Assembly: GCA_003526845.1 (NCBI GenBank)
Contig: DPVM01000002.1
Span: forward strand, 1 to 64,000
Length of the DNA stretch: 64,000 bases
Direction of reading: 5' to 3'
Source: Oscillospiraceae bacterium
Lineage (GTDB): Bacteria; Bacillota; Clostridia; Oscillospirales; Acutalibacteraceae
Shown here: positions 24,733-32,908 of the stretch, piece after piece
How positions within the stretch are numbered: position 1 is the stretch's first letter
How the letters are laid out: each line of letters opens with the position of its first letter
Program-made: the position numbers and the translations under genes
Notes under the pieces: generated by a model
What the model was told of the DNA's origin: nothing
Database searches by the model: none
Seen by the model: only the letters and a program-made list of their open reading frames with translations

Positions 24733-25016
24733 TGGAAAAGCTGACAATAATTGCAATTTATTATTGTATCATAAATGCAGTCGGCGCACTAATAAATATT
24801 GCAGATAAGCGCCTTGCAATAAAGGGCAAAAGAAGAATAAGCGAAAAATTGCTTTGGGTTATCGGAATTTACGGCGGCGCGGCAGGCAGTTATGCGGCAA
24901 TGAAAGCTGTTCGCCACAAAACAAAGCACAAAAAGTTTATGGTCGGTATGCCCTTTTTAATTATTCTGCATGCTGCGGTGATTGCAATAATCATTTATCA
25001 AATATGTATTAAATAA
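24732..25016 (+). CDS. DUF1294 membrane protein
   Basis: The 94-aa protein matches DUF1294: a first hydrophobic helix, the conserved DKRLAIKGKRRISEK segment (residues 25-39), LLWVIGIYGGAAGSYAAM, the RHKTKHKKF basic patch and a final helix. It should have about three membrane passes. The family is of unknown function, found widely in bacteria. It is coupled to the zinc-ribbon gene, and the two may act together. Confidence 0.85.
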   Translation: MEKLTIIAIYYCIINAVGALINIADKRLAIKGKRRISEKLLWVIGIYGGAAGSYAAMKAVRHKTKHKKFMVGMPFLIILHAAVIAIIIYQICIK

Positions 25017-25020
25017 TTCA

Positions 25021-25052
25021 GGCGGATGGCACATTGGTTTGTGTCATTCGCC
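25021..25052. terminator. Terminator between the DUF1294 gene and spoIVA
   Basis: GGCGGATGGCACA pairs with TGTGTCATTCGCC with G-U pairs; the plus strand continues ATTTTGTTT. It may serve both convergent units. Confidence 0.75.
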
Positions 25053-25059
25053 ATTTTGT

Positions 25060-26535
25060 TTATAAAATAATGCATATTAAGCCCGAGCAGCCCTCGTTAA
25101 TAACTCTTTCAATCGTTTCTCTGAATTTGTTTCTTGCGTCTTCCGGCATTCTGTAAAGCTTGTTGTTAAGTCCCTCATTAACGAGTGAATGAAGTGATTT
25201 GCCGAAAATGTTTGTATTCCATATTTCAGACGGATTGTTTTCAAATTCTTTGAGTAGATACATAACGAGTTCTTGACTTTGCGACTCACTGCCGACAATC
25301 GGAGCAACCTCGGTATATGTGTTGCACTTAATCATATGTATTGACGGAGCATGAGCTTTAAGACGAACGCCGTATTTGCCTCCCTGTTTCATAATTTCGG
25401 GTTCTTCAAGCGACAATTCGTCAAGAGTTGGCATAACTATGCCGTATCCCGTTTGGTCAACTTGCTGAAGTGCTGTTTCAATACGCTCAAAACGCGATTT
25501 TATTTTGGCAAGGTTGCATATTTCACGCAAAAGGTCATCGTCGCTGTTGATTTTAATACCGCATTTTTGCGACAGCAGGTAATAAAAATATGCACCGTCA
25601 AGTGAAATGCTCATAACTGCTTCGCCGCATGACAAATCAATATCTGTCACCTTTGAAGAAACAATATCCTCACATTCGCTCAAAGAATCGGCAAATTTAT
25701 AAACGCTTCGTATGTTCTTAATTTCTGCGGATAACGATTTAACGCTCGATGTTACGGAAACACGTACCTTATCGTCGCTTTCAAGGCTTTTAAACCATGA
25801 CGGCATATCAAATCCGATTGATTCAACGGGAAATTCATAAAGCAAATTGCCGAGGATATTTTTTATTTCCGACTCCGTAATTTCAAGACAATTGACGGGC
25901 AAAACGGGAACGTTGTATTTCTGCGACAACTCACTTCCCATTTGGATAACGCTGTCCTCTTCCGGATTGACACTGTTAAGCAAAACAACAAACGGCTTGT
26001 TAAGCTCCTTTAATTCACTGATAACGCGCTCTTCTGCTTCCTCATACTCTTCACGAGGAATAGAACTTATTGAGCCGTCCGTGGTTACTACAAGCCCTAT
26101 TGTCGAATGCTCCTGAATAACCTTTTTTGTGCCGATTTCGGCAGCCATATTAAACGGTATTTCCTCGTCATACCATGGAGTCATAACCATTCTCGGTTGA
26201 TCGTCTTCTATATATCCCTCGCTGCTCGGCAAAACATAACCGACGCAATCAATCATTCTTACTTTAAGACGAATATTATCCTGCATTGAGATTTCGATTG
26301 AATCTTCCGGGATAAATTTAGGCTCTGTTGTCATTATTGTTCTGCCTGCGGCAGACTGAGGCAGTTCGTCGCGCGCGCGCTCTTTTTCAAACTCACCCGG
26401 GATATTCGGAATAACGAGCGCATCCATAAATCGTTTGATAAATGTTGACTTTCCTGTTCTGACCGGACCTACAACGCCGATGTAAATATCTCCGCCCGTT
26501 CTTGAGGAGATGTCGGCATAAATATTATTTTTCAT
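25060..26535 (-). CDS. spoIVA: Stage IV sporulation protein A, spore-coat ATPase
   Basis: SpoIVA polymerises with ATP around the forespore and forms the base of the spore coat. The 491-aa product begins with RTGGDIYIGVVGPVRTGKST, which is the family Walker A, with DDQPRMVMTPWYDEEIPF and further conserved blocks through to the CIIL end. It is full length compared with the 492-aa Bacillus protein. The start at 26535 follows AGGTG; a GTG three codons earlier lies in the ribosome site. It begins 9 nt after the sipL-like gene, so they form an operon. Confidence 0.97.
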   Translation of the reverse strand: MKNNIYADISSRTGGDIYIGVVGPVRTGKSTFIKRFMDALVIPNIPGEFEKERARDELPQSAAGRTIMTTEPKFIPEDSIEISMQDNIRLKVRMIDCVGYVLPSSEGYIEDDQPRMVMTPWYDEEIPFNMAAEIGTKKVIQEHSTIGLVVTTDGSISSIPREEYEEAEERVISELKELNKPFVVLLNSVNPEEDSVIQMGSELSQKYNVPVLPVNCLEITESEIKNILGNLLYEFPVESIGFDMPSWFKSLESDDKVRVSVTSSVKSLSAEIKNIRSVYKFADSLSECEDIVSSKVTDIDLSCGEAVMSISLDGAYFYYLLSQKCGIKINSDDDLLREICNLAKIKSRFERIETALQQVDQTGYGIVMPTLDELSLEEPEIMKQGGKYGVRLKAHAPSIHMIKCNTYTEVAPIVGSESQSQELVMYLLKEFENNPSEIWNTNIFGKSLHSLVNEGLNNKLYRMPEDARNKFRETIERVINEGCSGLICIIL

Positions 26536-26544
26536 ATTACTCAC

Positions 26545-28032
26545 CTACACTCCTAATATCAGTAAGACAGAATTATTTTCAATAACATCGCCTGACAAAT
26601 CGTTATCTCTTTTAATTAAATCAATATCAGACGAAAACGATTTTGCAATATTCCAGACTTCCTCACCCTGCTTTGCAAAGTATATGCTCATTTCATGCGA
26701 ATTGGCGATTTTATCTGTTGGCGTTATCTCCGAAAGAATGTTTTTGTTAACAGTATTAAATGAACAGCCGATAATATTCAGCATCAATCTCAATTCGATG
26801 CAATTGTCACTTTTGAGCGAATAGTCATAGCTTATGATATTTGCACCGCAAACGGCTTGCGAAAATCCTGAGGCATCAATCTGAAACTGATTGCTTTCGC
26901 TATACGAACACAAAACACCGTCATTGATTGAAAGAACAGAAACAAAGGCTGTAATTTCAAGTATGCCCTTTTTGCAGCAAACATCTGACAAGCGAACATT
27001 AACCTCTTTGATTTCGCCCAACTTATTTTGAAATTCGAAACTTAGATTTTCTTTAAAGGTATTGTTAAGAGCAGCGCCGCTGTAGTTGCACATAATATTG
27101 CTGTATGAGCAATTACATTTTGTGCGTGGAATATATCCGTCGGTCACAATGTCGCACATACCCTCTTTAACAAACACTGTCGATATAATGATATCTCCGT
27201 ATGCCTCGATATGTGAAATCGAATTATCCTGCGAACTCTTAAGCTTAAAATAAAGACCGCCGACAGAAAGTCTTACGCTTACAATATCACTTTCGCTCAA
27301 GCCAACGCAATCGACTATCTTTGAAACATCGAATGAATAATCGCATTTGCATATTTTTTCATCCTCGCTTGAGGTATAAAGAACAGAAAGATTGACAGTG
27401 CCCTTAATAAGTACCTTATCTTGTATAATTTTCGTTTCGCCGAGAGTTACAAACGATGAAGAACTGATTATGCGCTTTATCTCGGGCAAATCGGCAGGGA
27501 GAGCAATATCCTCATCAAATTCGCATTTATTAATTGATGAATCAAAAATGTTTGCAAGTTTAACCCGTTCAACACGAAGTTTTGAATTTTCACACGATTT
27601 AATATTTTGACATGTTACCTTATCATATACCGACAGCGAGATAGTCGAGAGCGAATGAATATCAATTCGCCTTTGATTTATGACACGAAAACCGGCATAT
27701 TTATCAACACATATTGCATAGGCAAATGCGCTGTCGGTCTTAATACTGTCAACCTCGACTGTTTTTTCAAACTCCTCATCAAAATCGGCATAGCAAAGAT
27801 TTGAATTTTCATTATAATATGTAAGGCAGATTTCAACCTTTCCGTACATTTTAACCTCATTCAAAGCAACATTTACGGAGGTTATATAATTTCGCACCTC
27901 ACATTTTGCGACCTTGAAAACATCGTCGCAATATTCCGGCAACGCTTCTTGATAGTCCGCTTCATTATCAATGTTCTTTTGATAAACAATACAATTTCGT
28001 TCAAAACAGGAATATTCCTTGTTAATGTCCAT
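26545..28032 (-). CDS. sipL: SipL-like spore coat protein (DUF3794 repeats + LysM)
   Basis: The 495-aa product has DUF3794-type beta domains (for example the ICLTYYNENS... and VNLSVLYTSSE segments) and a C-terminal LysM domain (about 447-495: YFAKQGEEVWNIAKSF). This is the layout of C. difficile SipL, which binds SpoIVA through its LysM domain and anchors the coat to the outer forespore membrane; SpoVID has this role in Bacillus. The start at 28032 is decided by AAAGGAG. It directly precedes spoIVA. No signal peptide, as expected for a mother-cell protein. The family call is firm; the exact name rests on this layout and the neighbour. Confidence 0.88.
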   Translation of the reverse strand: MDINKEYSCFERNCIVYQKNIDNEADYQEALPEYCDDVFKVAKCEVRNYITSVNVALNEVKMYGKVEICLTYYNENSNLCYADFDEEFEKTVEVDSIKTDSAFAYAICVDKYAGFRVINQRRIDIHSLSTISLSVYDKVTCQNIKSCENSKLRVERVKLANIFDSSINKCEFDEDIALPADLPEIKRIISSSSFVTLGETKIIQDKVLIKGTVNLSVLYTSSEDEKICKCDYSFDVSKIVDCVGLSESDIVSVRLSVGGLYFKLKSSQDNSISHIEAYGDIIISTVFVKEGMCDIVTDGYIPRTKCNCSYSNIMCNYSGAALNNTFKENLSFEFQNKLGEIKEVNVRLSDVCCKKGILEITAFVSVLSINDGVLCSYSESNQFQIDASGFSQAVCGANIISYDYSLKSDNCIELRLMLNIIGCSFNTVNKNILSEITPTDKIANSHEMSIYFAKQGEEVWNIAKSFSSDIDLIKRDNDLSGDVIENNSVLLILGV

Positions 28033-28058
28033 AGCATTGCTCCTTTCTTTTACAATAA

Positions 28059-28087
28059 ACAATATGCAAAACAAAAAAGCAATATAA
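28059..28087 (-). promoter_or_regulatory. Candidate SigE (mother-cell) promoter of sipL-spoIVA
   Basis: TTATATT (28081-28087) and CATATTGT (28059-28066) are 14 bp apart on the minus strand, about 27 nt upstream of the sipL start. The -35 and the CATA of the -10 fit the SigE consensus. SigE control of spoIVA is known in Bacillus and Clostridium, which supports the reading. Confidence 0.5.
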
Positions 28088-28108
28088 CAACGATTCAAAA
28101 TAAAAAAA

Positions 28109-28127
28109 GCCGCGCAAATAGCACGGC
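28109..28127 (-). terminator. Second terminator after tRNA-CAT
   Basis: On the minus strand GCCGTGC pairs with GCGCGGC around TATTT, followed by TTTTTTTATTTT. It keeps the tRNA transcript out of sipL-spoIVA. Confidence 0.85.
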
Positions 28128-28134
28128 AAAAATA

Positions 28135-28162
28135 AAAAGCAATTTCAAAAGAAATTGCTTTT
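28135..28162 (-). terminator. First terminator directly after tRNA-CAT
   Basis: AAAAGCAATTTC and GAAATTGCTTTT form a perfect 12-bp stem around AAAA. It starts at the last base of the tRNA CCA, and together with 28109-28127 forms a tandem terminator. The U-tract on the minus strand is TTTTTATTTTT. Confidence 0.8.
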
Positions 28163-28238
28163 GGTGGGCCATCAGGGACTCGAACCCCGGACCGACCGGT
28201 TATGAGCCGGGAGCTCTGACCAACTGAGCTAATGGCCC
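28162..28238 (-). tRNA. tRNA with anticodon CAT (probably Ile2, else elongator Met)
   Basis: The 77-nt cloverleaf has acceptor GGGCCAT/ATGGCCC, D-stem GCTC/GAGC, anticodon loop CTCATAA, a T-arm with GTTCGAGTC and an encoded CCA. CAT can be initiator Met, elongator Met or lysidine-modified Ile2. The 5' GGG/CCC start excludes the initiator, and the C4-G69 and C5-G68 pairs favour Ile2, the TilS substrate. It is a single gene with its own strong promoter. Confidence 0.9.
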
Positions 28239-28242
28239 GAAT

Positions 28243-28256
28243 GTCGCTTTAGCGAC
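28243..28256 (-). other. Leader hairpin upstream of tRNA-CAT
   Basis: On the minus strand GTCGC pairs with GCGAC around TAAA, followed by ATTC and the tRNA 5' end. The same stem precedes tRNA-Val at 133-150. Confidence 0.45.
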
Positions 28257-28262
28257 TTTGAT

Positions 28263-28291
28263 ATAATACCACTGATTAAAAAACAAGTCAA
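28263..28291 (-). promoter_or_regulatory. SigA promoter of tRNA-CAT
   Basis: TTGACT (28286-28291) and TATTAT (28263-28268) have a 17-bp spacer on the minus strand. It is almost identical to the tRNA-Val promoter at 165-193. Confidence 0.75.
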
Positions 28292-28317
28292 TATATTTTT
28301 AAAAATTAATTCAAAAA

Positions 28318-29010
28318 TTACATAAACATAACCGATGACGCAATGAGATATTGACCGGCATAGTAAAGGAAGTGATTTGTGAAAAGATAAAAACTGCCGT
28401 CCTTTCCTCTGCCAAAAAATGTAGATGACAAAATTGCGTCGGAAAGTGTAAAGCAAATTGCACCGATTGCAAGCAAAATATATTTTTTTTCAAAATGTGA
28501 AAGGAAAACGGCAACAATTGCCAATACCATTGTCAACGAAAGGAAAATAACATAGCCAAATACAATGTTTCTGTATGCGCCGAAATGCACTTTCATAACC
28601 CTTGACATTGCAACATTTGCAAAGCTGATTGCGATTGAAACGGCAAGACAAATCAAAACAATCCACCATTTCATTTTTATTGAATAAATAATTGCGCCTG
28701 AATAAAACAAATGTCCGATTAAAAAGAAGATAAATCCGCCGATCAAATATGTACTTTCGTCCTTTTTATATATTCCCTTTAAATCAAGAGATATATCTCC
28801 GACAAGACCGAGCGCACCGCCGAATATAATAAGCGAGCCGTAAATATTAGCCGAGCTGTTCATAACAAGTGCAAAAGCGGCAGTCAAAAGATAACAAAGG
28901 CTCGAAACTGATTTAAACATTAGATTTGAAACGCTGAAACCCTTTCTGCGCTTAATACAAAATATTAATGACACAACAAGTCCGATTGACAAAACAATAT
29001 AATAAGCCAT
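28318..29010 (-). CDS. YhhN/TMEM86-family membrane protein
   Basis: The 230-aa protein is hydrophobic with about eight membrane passes. It carries the YhhN family motifs GLVGDISLDL near residue 68, GGFIFFLIGHLFYSG near 91 and CFTLSDAILS near 187. Animal TMEM86 relatives are lysoplasmalogenases; bacterial members are less studied, so a lysophospholipid-related role is only suggestive. It has its own promoter and is followed by the tRNA promoter. Confidence 0.82.
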   Translation of the reverse strand: MAYYIVLSIGLVVSLIFCIKRRKGFSVSNLMFKSVSSLCYLLTAAFALVMNSSANIYGSLIIFGGALGLVGDISLDLKGIYKKDESTYLIGGFIFFLIGHLFYSGAIIYSIKMKWWIVLICLAVSIAISFANVAMSRVMKVHFGAYRNIVFGYVIFLSLTMVLAIVAVFLSHFEKKYILLAIGAICFTLSDAILSSTFFGRGKDGSFYLFTNHFLYYAGQYLIASSVMFM

Positions 29011-29042
29011 AATACCGCCCTCAAATAATAAACTTTTGTCTA

Positions 29043-29071
29043 ATTATAACATATTTATGAACTTATGTAAA
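29043..29071 (-). promoter_or_regulatory. SigA promoter of the YhhN gene
   Basis: TTTACA (29066-29071) and TATAAT (29043-29048) with a 17-bp spacer on the minus strand, about 30 nt upstream of the start. Confidence 0.7.
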
Positions 29072-29106
29072 CAATATTTTGATAATGTAATACACATTAT
29101 TAAATT

Positions 29107-30093
29107 TTAATAATTTTGAGCTATTTGAATCGCACGCTCTTTAACGGCAACGGCAAGCGATTGGGGTTCAACAACCTTGATTTTGTTACCGAAATTCATA
29201 ATCCAAGATACAAGTCCGTCAGATACGGCAGCAGGAATTGTTGTTTCAAAATGGTTTGAGTCAATGGCTTTAAGAGGAATTTTTGAACCGAATCTATCCA
29301 TAATCTCCTCCCTTAAATCCAAATTGCATTGGAGTTTTACATTATCAACAGCACCGCTGAACATATTAAACGACTTTGAAACATAATCTGCGGCATCGAA
29401 TTTTTCGCTGTATTCGCTTACCTCCGACATGGGGCGCACAACCTCGTTGATTTTATATACGCGCCTGATTCTGTCGAGTCTCAAATTCATCAAATTGTCA
29501 TATTTTTCATTATTACAGATTAAATAATAATGGTCGCCGCGCCAAATCATTGCATAAGGCGAGACGATAAATATTTTAGTTGTATAATTTTTTACATTTT
29601 CCTTATCAATATTTCTGCGTTTATATTCAAAGCGGACTTTTTTGCCTTCTAAAATTGCTGAGTGGAGCGAGTCAATAGTATAGTAAATATCTTCGTTATC
29701 GCATTTTGTATCGGAGTCAATATACACCTGCGAGACAAGTTCGTTAGCCTGGTTTTTTGAAACAAGCGTTTCAAGCTTTTTAATCAAATCCTTAGATTTT
29801 TTCGGTGTGATAAATCCTGCCGACGAAACTGCATCTATCAAAAGTCTTACTTCAGCAAGTTCAAATTGGCGCGAGCCTACAAAAAATCCGCGTTTTTTTG
29901 ATTTGCTTGAAACAATGTCAAAACCGACATCATTGAGCTGCTTAACATCGGCGTAAATTGATTTTCTTTCACACGTTATGCCGTAGTCTTTAAGCATATC
30001 AATAATTTCCGGAGTTGAAAGCGGATGATTTTCGTCCGAATAATCATTTAAAAGCTTATAAACCAACAACGTTTTTAATTTTGTGCTTGCCAT
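29107..30093 (-). CDS. WYL-domain transcriptional regulator
   Basis: The 328-aa product has an N-terminal DeoR-like winged helix (LLVYKLLND...EIIDMLKDYGITCERKSIYADVKQL, split as residues about 7-55) and a C-terminal WYL domain with SPYAMIWRGDHYYLICN near residue 190. WYL proteins bind nucleic-acid or small-molecule ligands and act as repressors or activators. Targets are not visible. The ATG at 30093 follows GGAGG, 28 nt after the PBP stop; a longer in-frame start lacks a site. It ends the long dgt-to-WYL run. Confidence 0.9.
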   Translation of the reverse strand: MASTKLKTLLVYKLLNDYSDENHPLSTPEIIDMLKDYGITCERKSIYADVKQLNDVGFDIVSSKSKKRGFFVGSRQFELAEVRLLIDAVSSAGFITPKKSKDLIKKLETLVSKNQANELVSQVYIDSDTKCDNEDIYYTIDSLHSAILEGKKVRFEYKRRNIDKENVKNYTTKIFIVSPYAMIWRGDHYYLICNNEKYDNLMNLRLDRIRRVYKINEVVRPMSEVSEYSEKFDAADYVSKSFNMFSGAVDNVKLQCNLDLREEIMDRFGSKIPLKAIDSNHFETTIPAAVSDGLVSWIMNFGNKIKVVEPQSLAVAVKERAIQIAQNY

Positions 30094-30121
30094 ATAACAC
30101 ACCTCCACTGCGATTATTATA

Positions 30122-31624
30122 TCACATATCGTCGAGGTTTTCAACAATTGTACGAAAAACAGGACAACAGTCGCTTGAGCCGCTTATTCCGTTTTCTGTC
30201 ATAATAATAATTGCATACTTTGGGTTGTCATACGGATAAATACCGGCAAACCATGTATTCAGTTTTTCAATTCCAAAATTATATTGACCGGTTTGTGCAG
30301 TTGCCGTTTTTCCTGCCGACTTGTGCCTATATGTTTCTGCATTGGCACCGGTGCCGTCTGTGACGACATAGCGCATATATCCTATGAGTCGCTTTGCCTG
30401 GCTTTTTGTAAGAATACGTTTTTCCTTTTGATATTTAATTTCGGTTTGCTTTTTTCTGTCGTCAACAATCGATGAAACTAGTTTGGTTTTATTATATGTT
30501 CCGCCGTTTGCGATTGTGCATAATACATTGCACATTTGAAGCGGCGTCGCCGTAAATTTTCCTTGACCGAAGCCAAAAAGCGCAAGCTGACCTTTTGAAG
30601 CGAGGTTGCTCTTATTAGGCAATGATGCATTTTTTACATTCCAATCGCCGTATAGAGTTGTGTTATCGGAAAATCCAAATTCGTTTGCGGTTTTTAACAG
30701 TTTGTCTTGACCGAGGGTCAGCGCCAAATTCACAAAATAACAGTTGCACGAATTTGCAAGCGCGTCCTTTAATCCTTGATTTTTATGCGCCTTTTTGCCT
30801 TGACATGAAAATTCGGTATCCCCTACCTTGATTTTACCATTACAGTTATATTGCAAAAATACATTATTTTCAATTGCGCACGCGGCAACAACAAGCTTGA
30901 AAATCGAGCCGACAGCATATTGTGAAAGTGCCTTGTTTACATAACTGTCTGACGGTTTATTGACACACGCAAGAATAGATGAATCCTCTGTATTCATAAT
31001 TATAACACAGCCGTTATTTATGCTTTTTGCGGAATTTTGAGCAATAGTTTGAATTTTTTTATTAATCGTAAGTTTTAATCCGCTTGTTGCGGAATAATCA
31101 TCATATATAACAGTTCCGTCGTCACCTTCAAGAAGTCTGCCTCGTGCATCAACGCTGAAATTAACCTTGATTTTTCCGTTTTTGTTTTTAACATAATACA
31201 AAAGTCCCGAACTTTCTTTGTTGATTATCTGCATATCGGTTGATTTTTCCTCAGTCGCCTTTATAATCTTTATATACTTAAGGCTCGAGGGTGTGTCAGT
31301 ATCAAGTTTTTCTATAATCGGATAACCTTTTTTCAGCTTTTCTATAATGTCGTTCCTTTTTTGATAATCAAAGAGAGAATACAGTTCTCCGATACATTTT
31401 TCATTCGGTCTTATTACGGCAAGATAAACTGTTTTATTGTTATTAATTTTGCCCATATCACTGTAATAAAGTGTCGTCGGTATCTCACAGGCGGTCAGCG
31501 AATATGAATTGTAACCTTGCGAGACAGTATATTCACCGCCGAACACAATATAACCGATTCTGCCCATCAATGTTGCGCACAAAAAAACAACCGCAGATAT
31601 AAAGCATGTAATTCTTTTTCTCAT
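30122..31624 (-). CDS. Class B penicillin-binding protein (transpeptidase)
   Basis: The 500-aa product has an N-terminal membrane anchor (ITCFISAVVFLCATLMGRIG) and a transpeptidase domain that would cross-link peptidoglycan. Motifs are S-x-x-K in AVGSIFKLV (near residue 245), S-x-N in NSCNCYF (near 308) and, near residue 437, GKTATAQTG where the usual KTG third residue is Ala. The AGKTxTAQ context is FtsI/PbpA-like. PBP4b (PbpI) lies in the matching neighbourhood in B. subtilis, so that is the nearest guess. Its AAAGGG ribosome site is part of a hairpin. It follows a U32 gene and precedes a WYL regulator. Confidence 0.88.
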   Translation of the reverse strand: MRKRITCFISAVVFLCATLMGRIGYIVFGGEYTVSQGYNSYSLTACEIPTTLYYSDMGKINNNKTVYLAVIRPNEKCIGELYSLFDYQKRNDIIEKLKKGYPIIEKLDTDTPSSLKYIKIIKATEEKSTDMQIINKESSGLLYYVKNKNGKIKVNFSVDARGRLLEGDDGTVIYDDYSATSGLKLTINKKIQTIAQNSAKSINNGCVIIMNTEDSSILACVNKPSDSYVNKALSQYAVGSIFKLVVAACAIENNVFLQYNCNGKIKVGDTEFSCQGKKAHKNQGLKDALANSCNCYFVNLALTLGQDKLLKTANEFGFSDNTTLYGDWNVKNASLPNKSNLASKGQLALFGFGQGKFTATPLQMCNVLCTIANGGTYNKTKLVSSIVDDRKKQTEIKYQKEKRILTKSQAKRLIGYMRYVVTDGTGANAETYRHKSAGKTATAQTGQYNFGIEKLNTWFAGIYPYDNPKYAIIIMTENGISGSSDCCPVFRTIVENLDDM

Positions 31625-31630
31625 AAAATA

Positions 31631-31661
31631 AAACCCTTTCGTATTATTGACGAAAGGGTTT
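31631..31661 (-). promoter_or_regulatory. Terminator-like hairpin that buries the PBP ribosome site
   Basis: AAACCCTTTCGT and ACGAAAGGGTTT form a perfect 12-bp stem with a 7-nt loop, followed on the minus strand by TATTTT and then ATG. The 3' arm contains AAAGGG, the ribosome binding site of the PBP gene, 9 nt before its ATG. The element is both an intrinsic terminator candidate for the U32 gene and a translational lock on the PBP gene. Confidence 0.7.
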
Positions 31662-31674
31662 AAATTTATAATGA

Positions 31675-32907
31675 TTATTTTCTTTTTACTCTGAAAATAG
31701 CGTCGCTCGAAATCGGGGCATTGCAATCGAATGTATAAACATCGGTTGCTTTGTTTGCAACATCGGTATATTCATTGTCATTGACATTGAATAAATTTTC
31801 AACCGTGATTTGATAAGGCTTTTTCCCCGGCTCGACAACTTCGAGAACGTCGCCTTGATAAAATCTGTTTCTTTGCGATACGGTAAGCTTGCCGTTTGAA
31901 TAATCCTTATACAATGCGCAAACATCCCAATTGCGAATATATCCGCCTGTATCAAGGACCTGACCTTTGTCAATCGGTCCAAAATTAAAGCCGGTTGTGT
32001 ACTCTCTGTGGCTCATTTTTTCCATCTCGTCAAGAATCCACTGCGACGGAACAAAATTGTCGGGTCTGCCTGCGGCAAAATATTCATCAAGCGCATTTCT
32101 GTAAGCATATGTGACAATCGCCGTATAATATTCGCTCTTTGCTCTGCCCTCAATTTTGAAGGAATCAATTCCCACTCTGTCAAGGTCCGACAAATATTTA
32201 ATCATACAGAGGTCTTTTGAATTGAAAATGTATGTTCCTTTGTCATCTTGATTTATCGGGAAATACTGACCCGGTCGGGTTTCCTCAACAAGATGATACT
32301 TCCAACGGCACGGTTGCGCACAATCGCCGCGGTTTGCATCTCTGCCGACCATATAATCTGACAAAATGCATCTTCCGCTGAAACTCATACACATTGCACC
32401 ATGAATGAAAGTTTCAATTTCAAGATTAGGATTTGTTTTTTCTCTGATTTCGCGAATTTCATTGAGAGAAAGCTCACGAGCTGTCACTATTCTTGAAGCT
32501 CCCATATCGTAAAGCGCGTTTGCGCTTGCATAGTTGACAATACCGACCTGTGTTGACATATGAATATCAACATCTGGGGCATATTTTTTTGCAAGTGCAA
32601 GAACGCCCATATCGGCGATAATTAGAGCATCAACGCCGATTTGTGCGGCGTATTTTAAATAATCGGGCAACGCCTCAATTTCATTATTACGAGGCAGCGT
32701 GTTGCATGTTAAATAAAGTTTTTTATTTTCGGAATGGACCAACTCAACGGCACTTTTCAATTCATCCGCACTGAAATTTGAGGGATTTGTTCTCATTCCG
32801 AATTGCTCGCCGCCGACATATACAGCGTCGGCGCCGAATTTGACAGCAAGTTTCAGCCTTTCGGAATCACCTGCGGGTGATAATAATTCAATATTGTGAT
32901 TTTGCAT
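31675..32907 (-). CDS. trhP: U32-family tRNA hydroxylase TrhP-like
   Basis: The 410-aa product has the U32 family core, with ELLSPAGDSERLK at the start and the cluster-binding Cys block CMSFSGRCILSDYMVGR...GDCAQPCRW near residues 170-195. YrrN/YrrO of Bacillus (TrhP) and E. coli relatives hydroxylate U34 of tRNAs, using prephenate; this is the likely role. RlhA- and peptidase-type labels are alternatives. It lies 1 nt after mltG, and MltG-to-TrhP order is partly conserved in Bacilli. Confidence 0.88.
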   Translation of the reverse strand: MQNHNIELLSPAGDSERLKLAVKFGADAVYVGGEQFGMRTNPSNFSADELKSAVELVHSENKKLYLTCNTLPRNNEIEALPDYLKYAAQIGVDALIIADMGVLALAKKYAPDVDIHMSTQVGIVNYASANALYDMGASRIVTARELSLNEIREIREKTNPNLEIETFIHGAMCMSFSGRCILSDYMVGRDANRGDCAQPCRWKYHLVEETRPGQYFPINQDDKGTYIFNSKDLCMIKYLSDLDRVGIDSFKIEGRAKSEYYTAIVTYAYRNALDEYFAAGRPDNFVPSQWILDEMEKMSHREYTTGFNFGPIDKGQVLDTGGYIRNWDVCALYKDYSNGKLTVSQRNRFYQGDVLEVVEPGKKPYQITVENLFNVNDNEYTDVANKATDVYTFDCNAPISSDAIFRVKRK

Positions 32908-32908
32908 A

